Assembly: GCA_947561395.2 (NCBI GenBank)
Contig: OX387190.1
Location: 29,320,858-29,384,857, forward strand
Length of the DNA stretch: 64,000 nucleotides
Direction of reading: 5' to 3'
From: Buxus sempervirens
Taxonomy: Eukaryota > Streptophyta > Magnoliopsida > Buxales > Buxaceae
Below the pieces are notes generated by a model, which saw only the letters and a program-made list of their open reading frames with translations, had not been told where the DNA came from and searched no databases. Shown in pieces: positions 10,885 to 20,682 of the stretch. The number at the start of each line of letters is the position of its first letter. The stretch's first letter is position 1. Made by a program: the position numbers and the translations under genes.

Positions 10885-10965
10885 TAAGGCTGCTTTTGGG
10901 ATTGCTCAATTAAGCACTTTATTTCTGCTTTTGGGATTGCTCAATTAAGCACTTTGTTAAATCAT
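10885..10965. repeat. Truncated Harbinger end, duplicated
   Basis: The sequence GGCTGCTTTTGGGATTGCTC and following AATTAAGCACTTT occurs twice in direct repeat. It matches one end of the element at 5833. No second end is visible, so this is a relic in the 3' flank of LRR kinase 1. Confidence 0.6.
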
Positions 10966-12023
10966 TTTTTTTTAAAGCAGCTAAGTATTTAATTTGATTC
11001 AAAAAATTTCATTTCGTTCAAAATTTTATTTATCGAGCTTTTAATCCTGTGAATTTCTCTATTTGTTTTTCATGGGCCTTAATATCTATTTACATATTTG
11101 GGGAATAACCTACCCTATTCATAAAGGGGTGCTTCCACATGAGGCTTTCTTTAAAGTGAATGGATGCCTTAAAAAGGCATTATGTACTTTTGACAATCAT
11201 AGTTAAGGAATGGGTTTCATAAAATATTTAATAATGCTCTGTGGTGTATGTGATGATATCAAGTGCTCTGCATCCCTATAGGATGGTGACCTTAATTTTT
11301 AACATATTTTCCTTCCTTAAGCCAGGAAATTTGTGAAATTTTATGAAGTCAGCTCATAAGATTAAAACCTTGGAATCTTAGGTTGATAAAAAACTGGAAG
11401 ATTCCGGAAGGAATCTTTTGGAAGAGAATGGAGACAAAACCATCAATTTTTCTTTTTCTTCAATAAATAGTTGAGGAAAAGAAAGCATGTATTTCAAATC
11501 TTGTAGGTTTCCGAGATGAGTAGGAAACATCCATTTCAATACATGGTCAAAGATCCTTATTGCTTAATTAGGGTTCTTAAGCTGTATGGTGCAATCAGAA
11601 TAATACCAGAAAATACAACCGAATCGGGAATTCAGTAATTCATCAGGTTTGAGACATGGCTCTTTTCTAGCACATGAAGCAATGACCAGACCAATCTAGA
11701 CAGCTTTCTAACAATTGATGTTGTGGATAATATACATGGATAATTTTCCACCCCACTTAATCCTTTTCATTAAACTTTTATAGATTTTGTCAATCCTTCG
11801 ATAGTTTTTCAACTTCTAAATGGGAAATATTTTAGATTTTCAGTCACAGGGAGAGATTCTTCTTCAATGTTGCAAAGGTTTTTATTGAGTTTGAACTCAG
11901 TGAGATTAGGATAAAACAGGAATAGAGATGATAAGAGGGATTCTTAAAAGATTTCAAGGGTTCAGTGCCTGAAAAAGTCTATGCAGAAAGCTAGCATGTA
12001 AAAGATGCAAATGGTTGTGCTAC
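10966..12023. other. Intergenic, no gene recognised
   Basis: This is about 1 kb of AT-rich sequence. It would have to hold the second exon of the minus-strand aminotransferase fragment if that gene were complete, but I see no coding similarity on either strand. Confidence 0.5.
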
Positions 12024-12301
12024 CTATCAACATCTGCAGGACACCCAGGAAGGAATTCAGAGCAATCAGGGCCTGAGTAACAGGAGTGGCACTCACACAC
12101 AGGTCTCCCTTCCACCAACAAACCATCCAAGTAAGCATGGCCATGACCAGAACATGAAATAGCTGCAACCCTCTCAGCTTCAACTGCAGCCTCTCTACTC
12201 CAACTGAGCTCCCGCTGGCGATGGAGGATCACACTGAGCAACAACATATTAAACATGATAGACACAGATACAACATACCTTAATCCATGGATCTTAGCCA
12301 T
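12024..12301 (-). pseudogene. Tryptophan aminotransferase-related gene, exon 1 only
   Basis: The minus strand from an ATG at 12301 encodes a membrane anchor or signal (VSVSIMFNMLLLSVILH) and a six-Cys EGF-like module (CSGHGHAYLDG, then VCECHSCYSGPDCSEFLPGC). This is the N-terminal Alliinase EGF-like domain of plant TAR3/TAR4-type proteins, relatives of the auxin-biosynthetic enzyme TAA1. The exon ends in phase 2 at a good donor (12024, GTAGCA). The pyridoxal-phosphate aminotransferase domain that should follow is not found in the next kilobase before LRR kinase 1. So this is a gene fragment, probably carried in with the receptor-kinase cassette, unless a long intron reaches further. Its promoter region looks intact. 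An expressed short secreted EGF-like peptide cannot be ruled out, because reading through the donor stops at once (TAG at 12020). Confidence 0.75.
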
Positions 12302-12360
12302 GGCTTCCTTGAGATCTAGGGTCTCTCTCTCTGTCTCTCTCTTTGAGAATCTTTTACCTT

Positions 12361-12380
12361 CTTATATATATATAAAATCT
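12361..12380 (-). promoter_or_regulatory. TATA box of the aminotransferase-related fragment
   Basis: Read on the minus strand this is AGATTTTATATATATATAAG, about 60-80 bp upstream of the ATG. The CT-rich stretch at 12320-12345 would be in the 5' UTR. Placement fits a plant core promoter, but it is not proof of activity. Confidence 0.45.
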
Positions 12381-12576
12381 CTGCAAGGGGTCATATTATA
12401 TACTCTCCTTGCATTGGAGCCTTTTATATTGTTGGTTGTCAGTGTAAGATCTATCTGTAAAAGATGTTTGTGGGCCCTGCCACCCTTAATGGCACACTTC
12501 ATCAATCATAAGATAAAACAAAGAGAGAACAAATAAGGCTAAAAAAAACTTGATTGAGAAAGACATTTGATTGATT

Positions 12577-12819
12577 CCCCTGTTTCTGGCGAAATTTGGG
12601 TTGGAAGAGAACAAAAAAGCCGCTGACGGCTTGACGAAATTTGCGTTGGAAGAATTCCCCTGTTTCTGGCGAAGTAACCTGCCTGTGCGCATAAAAAGAC
12701 TTGTGAACGATGACTTCATGGGATGGTCTCATCCCCTGATGTATCCCTGATTAATTTTTCGGTTTTTTGTTCTTTGTTTTCAATGTACTTTGTTTTCTTT
12801 AAATCCAAAAAAAAAAAAG
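12577..12819 (+). mobile_element. 5'-truncated LINE insertion
   Basis: The insert ends in a poly(A) tail (12808-12819). It is flanked by near-identical 22-bp direct repeats containing CATTTGATTGATTC (about 12555-12576 and 12820-12841), the target duplication of a LINE. The coding remnant reads ADGLTKFALEEFPCFW, the C-terminal RNase H region of plant L1-type elements. CCCTGTTTCTGGCGAA occurs twice inside, showing a small internal duplication. Confidence 0.8.
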
Positions 12820-12841
12820 AGAGAAAGGCATTTGATTGATT

Positions 12842-13146
12842 CTTCTCCAAATATTTTTGAAAAAGGGTTGATCAAGATGAATAATGAAATCAATCTAAAA
12901 TTAAGTAAGAAAGAGATAATGCTAACTTAACACAACTAATCTATTGTGGGTCCTAATTAAGCTGGTGAAGATAGTTTTGCAGGTGGTGGTCCTACAGCAA
13001 ATCAATGGCTTCCCAATCAAGAATTAGACTTATTCAGAGTTAACTGATCTGGTTTTGATTTACTTGGAAAACTAAACTTCTATATATGTTTGACATAAAG
13101 CAGGCAATGAGATCAGCCCAAACACAACTAAACAATTGTAGGTCCT
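12842..13146. other. Intergenic, no gene recognised
   Basis: This is AT-rich sequence between the LINE and receptor-kinase unit 2. I see no coding or repeat signal beyond a GTAGGTCCTGATTAAG motif that echoes a nearby GTGGGTCCTAATTAAG. Confidence 0.5.
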
Positions 13147-16100
13147 GATTAAGTTGTAGATGATAAGATAGGAGGTAAGGCTATGTCACCGTACATTTCT
13201 CAGCACTGCCACTTGGCTAGAAAGAGGCATCTTTCCAATTGTTCAGGTTTATTAGAACATAGCATCTGATGAGTCAAAGAGTTAGTGTGGGACTCTCTTA
13301 TGAGAAAATAAAACAAGTATTTCTTCCAAGCAGAAAAAATAATATAATTGTTTGGGGGATTGAGGCCTAATTGCCTAACAACAAAAAAGTAACTTATGCT
13401 ATTATGGATCTAGGGAAGATTTCTTATGACCCCATCTTCAAGTTGTGAGCTTTAGGGTTTTTTCATTGTTTAACTGTCGGCCACAAACTATCGATATGTT
13501 ATAATTTTATTTTTATTTGACTTTTTTTTTCTCTTTTTTCCAAATTTGAAGTGGACTTTCTGTATTACTTATTGTTTTCTCCCACAAGAGTGAAAATTTT
13601 TTTTTAATGAAAGCTATAAGTTTCTCCAATTTGGCTTATTGCCATTCTAGATCGATGCTATTATATAAAGCCAACACTTTGAAGCCAACAACCCTATTTT
13701 CTGCCTAACATTTTATACCGAAAATGCCCTCTAATTTTTTTCAAATTTATTCCATCAACAAAGTTTGTTAACGCCACATGTGTGCCCAGTCTTTGTTTCT
13801 AATTCTTTTGCTACGTGCGTGCACTCCCTTAATAATGGTAAAAAGGTTGCCATGTGACTCAAATTCTGCTTTCTAAGAAAATTTTCCCCTCAATTAGCTT
13901 ATCTCCACATTTCTGTCTTGATGTAGGGCTGCAAATGGAATCTTTGCTGTAGATGAGCTGTCCCCAATTTTCATTTGATATTATTTGCTTACACTTGATG
14001 CTTTGGTTGAAATATGCTCAGGAATTCAATCGAATTCGTAATAGAATAAATATTTTATTCTTGAGAGTAACAAGCTATCTCAGATCTCATAGTAACCCAT
14101 TCATTGCGACCTACAGTTAGCTTGCTACCATTGGTCTACATCTTGGTTGTTTTAACTTTTGGCAATAAGACTTATTTACTCCAAAAACCTAAGAAAAGAA
14201 GCTACAGTAGTACAGTTAATTCATGTATGATTTAAGAATCTAAGGATGAATGGTCAAACGTGAGAACTTTGTTGACTGAATTTTAATTATTTTAAAATAA
14301 TATCACTCAAACTTACTTTTCCCAATTTTGTAAATGGAAAAAAATAATCCTTGTCTTTTTTCTCTTGTCTGCCCTTTAATTGACTCTTATTTCTTCTTCA
14401 GTTGAGCTGGTGTGCTTGTGGAGGAACATGTGGAGTTCTGGTATGAAGAGAGGCCCCAGTAAGAGTCAATTAAGGCTCGTTCAAGAGGATTTCAAACTTA
14501 TTAATTTGGCCGGCTCTAGAAGTTGTTCTGACCACGTAAGAATTATTACAAATATTATCATCGTCCCCGTCGTCTCTGCATGCACCGTGTGGATACAACA
14601 ACAAACGCATTAGTTCGTTCTTACAGTTGCAGACATGAGTTTGTCACCGTTATTTTGTCCAATTGCCGTTCTTCTCCTCTCCTGCACGAGTTTTGGATCT
14701 CTGAATCTTGTCACGGCAGCCACCACCTTTGCAGGGAACGAGACCGATCGGTTGGCTCTAATGGCGTTCAAGGCTCAGATAAAGGGTGACCCGTTCCGAG
14801 TTATGAGCTCCTGGAATGATTCTCTGCATTTTTGTCAATGGCGGGGTGTTACATGCTCTCGTCGTCATCAAAGGGTCACCTCATTAATTCTACAGTCATT
14901 GCGTCTTGTGGGGACGATATCTCCTTTCTTAGGAAATCTCAGCTTCCTGAAGGAGCTCGTACTCCCAAACAACAGCTTCCATGGCCAAATCCCTCAAGAA
15001 CTCGGCGGTTTGTTCAGGCTAAAAGCGTTGTTGTTGGGAATTAACAAGTTAGAAGGACAAATCCCTGCAAACTTGTCCCGCTGTACAAATCTCAAGGAAC
15101 TCAAGTTGGGTGCAAATAAGCTCGTCGGAAAGATCCCAGTCGAGCTAGGGCACTTGTCAAAGCTTGAGAAACTCTCTCTTCAGAGAAACAATCTGACAGG
15201 TGAGATCCCACCTTCTCTTTCTAACATTTCTTCTCTGCAAGTGATTTCTCTCGAATTGAATAATCTCGAGGGGAGCATTCCAGACTTTATAGGGAGGTTC
15301 AGAAGCTTAACGAATCTTAGCATCAGTGAAAATAAATTCTCTGGTCCGGTCCCTCATTCAATCTACAACCTCACTTCTATTGCAAAAATCTATCTTGCTC
15401 ATAACCAACTTCATGGGAGTCTTCCTCATGATCTAGGCCTCACTCTTCCCAATCTTCAAGGCCTTTACATTGGTATAAACCAGTTTTCAGGAGCTGTTCC
15501 GCTCTCATTATCGAATGCTTCAGCACTTGCACAAATCGATATAGCACAGAATAATTTCATGGGGAAAGTTTCTGTGAATTTCGGAAGGTTGGAGAATCTC
15601 AATTGGCTTAACATGGATTCTAATCTTTTGGGCAGTGGAGGAGAAGATGATCTTGATTTCATCATTCCTTTACTAAATTGCAGTAAATTATCGGCGTTGG
15701 GGATATCTCACAACCATTTTGGCGGAGCATTTCCAACTTCCATAACCAACTTGACAACCCAACTCACACGCTTAGTGATGGGACACAACCAGATCCATGG
15801 AAGCATCCCAGAAGGAATATGGAAGCTTGTGAATTTAGAGAAGTTAGGCATGGAATTCAATCAATTGACGGGTAGTATCCCATATTCAATTGGGAAGCTT
15901 CAAAAGCTACAATCTTTGATTTTGTCCATGAACAAGTTATCAGGGAAGATTCCATCCTCTCTAGGAAATCTTACGATAATCACTGTAATCGGTTTAAGCT
16001 ACAACAATTTAGAAGGGAGCATACCTAGAAGCCTTAACGGGGATTGCCGATATTTGTATCATTTGGATCTCAGTGCAAATAATCTTAGTGGTACAATACC

Positions 16101-17880
16101 TCGAGAAGTTCTAAGCATTCCCTCTTTATCTCTCCACCTGGGCCTATCTTACAACTCCTTCAATGGCTCCTTACCTGTGGAAATTGGAAACTTGAAAAAT
16201 CTAATATCTTTGGACATCTCTCAGAACAAGTTATCTGGGGAAATTCCAAGCAGCATTGGAAGTTGTACTGTCTTAGAACATCTCCATATGGAGGGTAACT
16301 TGTTTGAAGGACCAATTCCCTCAACCTTGAATTCATTGAGAGGAATTCGAGAATTAGATCTTTCACGCAATAACTTGTCTGGTCAAATTCCAAAGTATTT
16401 GGGGAACATGTCGTTGGAGAAATTAAATTTGTCTTACAACAATCTTGAGGGTGAGGTGCCTGTGGAAGGAGTCTTTCGAAATGTAAGCTCAATTTCAGTT
16501 GCCGGAAACATTTATCTTTGTGGGGGAATACTTGAATTGCAATTGCCTTTGTGCAACATTGAAAAGCCAAGAAAACTTCAAACTTCTCTTGCACTGATCA
16601 CGTTAGTGACTCCAATTGTTTGTGGGGTTCTAGGATTAACATTGTTGTCATCTTTCTTGATCTTTTGCTGGTTAAGGAAGAAAATAAGGGAGCCTCCTTC
16701 GCCTAACTCATCGTTGTGTTCGCTTTTGAATGTTTCCTATGAAAGGCTACTTAAGGGGACTGATGGGTTCTCTTCAAACAATTTGATTGGAGTGGGGAGC
16801 TTTGGGTCTGTTTATAAGGGAGTTCTTGATCAGGACGAAAGAGTAGTTGCAGTGAAGGTATTCAACCTTCAACATCAAGGAGCATCCAAGAGCTTCGTCG
16901 CAGAGTGTGAAGTCTTGAGAAACATCCGGCATCGGAATCTCATCAAGATTTTGACTGGTTGCTCGAGTGTTGATTTTCGAGGTAATGATTTCAAGGCTCT
17001 GGTGTATGAGTTCATGCCTAATGGGAGTCTAGAAAGGTGGCTACATCCAATTCCAGAGACAGAAGAACCCAATAAGTTGAACCTTGTTCATAGATTAAAC
17101 ATTGCCGTTGATGTGGCTTTTGCATTGGATTATCTTCACCACCATGTTCAAACGCCAATAGTTCATTGTGATCTGAAGCCAAACAATGTTCTTCTTGATA
17201 ACGACATGACTGCCCAGGTGGGTGACTTTGGGTTGGCGAGGTTCCTTCAACAGGCCACTGGTATTGTCCATCCAAATGAAACCAGCTCAGCTGCCATAAA
17301 GGGGTCCATCGGTTATGCTGCTCCAGGTAACAAAATCACTAAACTTTCCTTCTCCTTTTGTTCAATGATGGTAATGTGAGATGTTCTAATTTGCAGAGTA
17401 TGGCATGGGAAGTGAGATTTCGACAAATGGCGATGTGTACAGTTATGGGATCCTGTTATTGGAGATGTTCACAGGGAAGAGACCCACAGATGGAATGTTT
17501 AAAGATGGCTTAAACCTTCATACCTTTGTGAAGATGGCTTTACCTGATCGAATGACGGAAGTCGTGGATCCCATGCTTCTTTCCACACAAGAAGCAGACG
17601 AAGAAGAAGAGGTTGTAGTTGTAGAGGAAATTGAGATCCAGAGACACATGAGAAGAGCGAGAGTGCAAGAGTGTTTGATTTTGATACTTAGCCTTGGAGT
17701 CGCGTGTTCTATGGAATCTCCCAGAGAAAGGATCGACATTGTCGATGTTGCCAATGAACTGGAAGCGATCAAGAAGTTCATTCTCCAAATCCGGGAAATG
17801 GCGTAGACTTCCACACGAAGGAAAAGAAAAGAAACAGAGAAAAATTACTCTCTTTTTAGGCTCTACAATGCCGTAGACCT
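13147..17880 (+). repeat. Receptor-kinase duplication unit 2
   Basis: This aligns with unit 1 from the upstream TAGATGATAAGATAGG through the gene and its 3' UTR. Similarity to unit 1 ends near 17865-17885, where intron 3 of a choline kinase copy begins. The stretch upstream of the gene (13147-14634) has no recognisable independent gene. It lacks the Harbinger insertion seen in unit 1. Confidence 0.8.
14635..17806 (+). CDS. LRR receptor-like kinase, subfamily XII-like (EFR/Xa21 type), copy 2
   Basis: Exons 14635-17326 and 17397-17806 flank a 70-bp intron at the same place as in copy 1, giving 1033 residues. The domain order is identical: signal peptide, LRR cap, about 20 LRRs, transmembrane helix, non-RD kinase (GVGSFGSVYKG, VAVKV, HCDLKPNN, DFGLARF). 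Counting by eye, differences from copy 1 are dense in the first 400 residues (roughly 45, many in variable LRR positions such as LLLGINKLEGQ against LSLGINSLERQ) and sparser in the rest. Ser-to-Asn next to the catalytic loop (LKPNN for LKPSN) should be tolerated, as the Asn that binds magnesium is kept. All catalytic residues and the reading frame are intact, so both copies look functional. The likely role is surface immune perception with a diverged ligand-binding face (inference). Confidence 0.93.
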
Positions 17881-17884
17881 ACTC

Positions 17885-19740
17885 TGGTATAAATTTGACA
17901 TGAAATTCCAGGAATACTCTTTTTCTCCTAATGATGGAAACAAATTGCTTCTAACTGACCATGAGATAATTCTGCCGGTTCAACTTACCACAAGAAGGTG
18001 TAGGAAATTTAATTTGCTGTAACAAGCAAATGAGGCAAATGTGATGATCTGAATTGGGAAAAATGGATTTTGATTGTGTAGGGTGTCTGCGTCCAAAATT
18101 GAAACGCTTTTTTAATTGAGCTTGTAAAATGCCCGTTTGACTAAATAATCTGAGTGTTTTAGTGACTCTTCTTGATGTGATAACAAAGGGAAACAGATTT
18201 GTAACTTTTAAATGCTCCCTGTTTTGCAGGATTATGAGTATGCAGGCTACAATCCTGTTGCATATGATATTGCAAATCATTTCTGTGAGATGGTTGCAAG
18301 CTATCATTCTGAGACACCTAAATACCCCAGTAAGTGACTGCTTATGCTGTCATTTTTTGGAATCCATACAATACCTCATTGTTTGCTTTTTTCTCCTGCT
18401 ATGGAAACAGGTCTGGAGGAGCTGCGAAGATTTGTTCTCACATATCTGAGTTCTTCAGGTTGGTCAATTAGTTTTCAGTTCACTATCTCGTTATGCGACA
18501 CAGGATACAGATTTATACTTGATTTAAATTTTCAACTTATTAGGAATAATATGGTCATGGAAGAGTCTGTACCCATAGTTCTTGGAGCTGTGTGTTTATT
18601 ATTGCCTGAGGTGTATAGGCATAACTACTGGCCATATATATGCTTGACTAAGGGCATACTGTGTGACCTCATAATATACAAATTCGAGGTGGAAGATCAA
18701 TCATGCACCTTGTGTTGGGTCTGCAGGCTGGCCTTTATTTCTGGTAGTTTTGGGTTTCTGCTGAACAGAGACATAAAAAAATAAATATAGGCATCTTGAC
18801 TAGGAGCATACACACGACCTCGAAATAATTTTAATTCAGTGAGAAAATATTATTCACTTTTATTGGTTCTTCTGCTAGGAGTCCCTGAATACCTTATAGT
18901 GCAAACTATAAATCCATTAGGCATGTGCTTTCAATTAATTTTTATCAAAATTATAGAGTTGTATGAAATGTCTAAGCTGGATCCAGTTACGGAAAATCTG
19001 GATCGAACAGATGTAAAAATTTGAGAAGGATCAAAGTTTCACACCATATGATATAGTCTGATTTTAGATAATGCTTATTATTCTATTTCATGTTTCATGC
19101 TATGTTTGCTCATTGATATTTTTAAGTTGCATTGTTTTGTTACCTCAATATCTTCCATCTTATCTGTGTAGGAAAAAATCCAAGTGAGAGAAGTGGAGCA
19201 GCTGGTTCAAGATGTTGCGAAGTATACACTGGCAAGCCATCTCCACTGGGGCTTATGGGCTGTAATCTCGGTAGGCAGATCTCCATTTTCTTTCATAGTT
19301 ATTGTACATACCAAGGTTTTCAATATCGTGTCGATCAAAATTTGGTTTCGATCGACAACATGTCGGCGAAATGTTGGCAACATTGAAAGCACTGGTACAT
19401 ATTCATAAATTTGAGAGAACAAGAGAGTTCCTCATACCTGTTGGTGGAAACTTCTCTGATGAACTAATTATGGGTAAACTGCATGAATCAAAATCTATTA
19501 GTTACCCTTTGAGACATTTTATTAGCACTTTTTTTAATTTTAATATTTTTTTGGTCATCTTTGTATGAGGTTTCAAATTTAAACAGTGGTTGGATTAATC
19601 CTGTAATTGTCTACAGGACCATGTAAGGGAAATCGACTTTGATTACATGGAATATGCAAGGGAGAGGTTCTTGCAGTACTGGTTGAAGAAGCCCCTGCTC
19701 TTGGGTACTGAAGGATTTTCCCTCAGCTTTTTAATATTTC
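17885..19740 (+). pseudogene. Choline kinase pseudogene, exons 4-7
   Basis: The sequence aligns with the intact gene from mid intron 3 (about 36545) to the stop codon. Exon 4 (18230-18332) reads [18 protein letters not shown] but lacks about 15 bp near its end, removing HILDYN-type residues. Exon 5 (LEELRRFVLTYLSSS) follows near 18413. Exon 6 (about 19172-19268) has lost 2 bp after CCAAGTGAGAG, which shifts the frame. Exon 7 (about 19618-19733) is readable as [15 protein letters not shown] and [15 protein letters not shown]. It could be the other half of the fragment at 2548-3397, split by the receptor-kinase cassette. Alternatively it is a separate truncated copy in the array. Confidence 0.88.
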
Positions 19741-20575
19741 AAAAATAGTATCAAACTTTATTAAATTTACAAAAGTCGACCCTACACTGAAACAAGGCAC
19801 TCAAATTAATCTGAGTCGCTGCTTGACAGAGAAGCTCCTTTTCCAACTCGTGTCCATCAAAAGAGAAACTCCAACAGACAAGATTCGTTCGGTGGAGCCT
19901 AAGAGTGCAACAGCTAAAGTAGGTGAACTGCTGCAACCTAGAGCAAGTCCAGAGCTTTCAAATAAGAATATCAAACATCGAAATCAAGTCTTGACGTTTT
20001 GTAGTTGTAGTTGAGATCGGGAGACCCAATCATGAATTTAGCAAACTTCTTCGTAATCTAAGATCAAGCAGATAAAGTTCATCAAACAACTCAGGCTCCA
20101 ACAGATTCTCAAATATCAACGAAGGACGCAATTGAGGAGACTAATGAACAGTAAAAATCAAAAGAAAAGTTATGAAGTGATTCGAATTCAAACAAATCCC
20201 TAGATTAATGAACCAGTTCATGCGTCTAACCACGACAACGAACGCGGTCTATTACGGGCATAGGGAATTCTCGACAGGATGGGCGAAGAGTTCCCCTTTT
20301 CCGGAACGGAAAATAACTTCCGCCAAAAATGGGCGGAAGTTATTTTCCTCCTGCTAGCAAATTGCACGTGCACGCTACACATACGTAGAAAAATATAGAA
20401 AAATGAGGGAACACTTGTACAACCGCTTAAGTTTTAAAAGGTAGTAATGACTTTTATACCCTTTCATTAAATAATCTTAACAATGATTTGTAAGTGTTTT
20501 TTTAAGGAAAGAGGCACATTAAGATTGGCACACTTCCCGAGGGGCCTCTTCTCATTATATATAGTATAGATTTTA
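19741..20575 (-). mobile_element. Unclassified insertion, possibly Helitron-like
   Basis: This block separates the end of choline kinase exon 7 from the flank repeat and has no match elsewhere in the window. On the minus strand it begins TCTATACTATATATAATG at 20570, like Helitron 5' ends. I could not find a convincing CTRR 3' end. It contains a near-perfect hairpin at 20308-20348 (arms GGAAAATAACTTCCGCC). The part at 19820-20300 is less AT-rich than its surroundings and could be a captured gene fragment, but no protein was recognised. Confidence 0.35.
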
Positions 20576-20682
20576 AGGGCTTTGGAAAATATTTTTTCCT
20601 AGGAAACAAACATCTAGAAAATTTCAAAATCTTGGAAAATATTTTTTTATCCTATTTTCGGTGAAACAAACACAGCGAAAAA

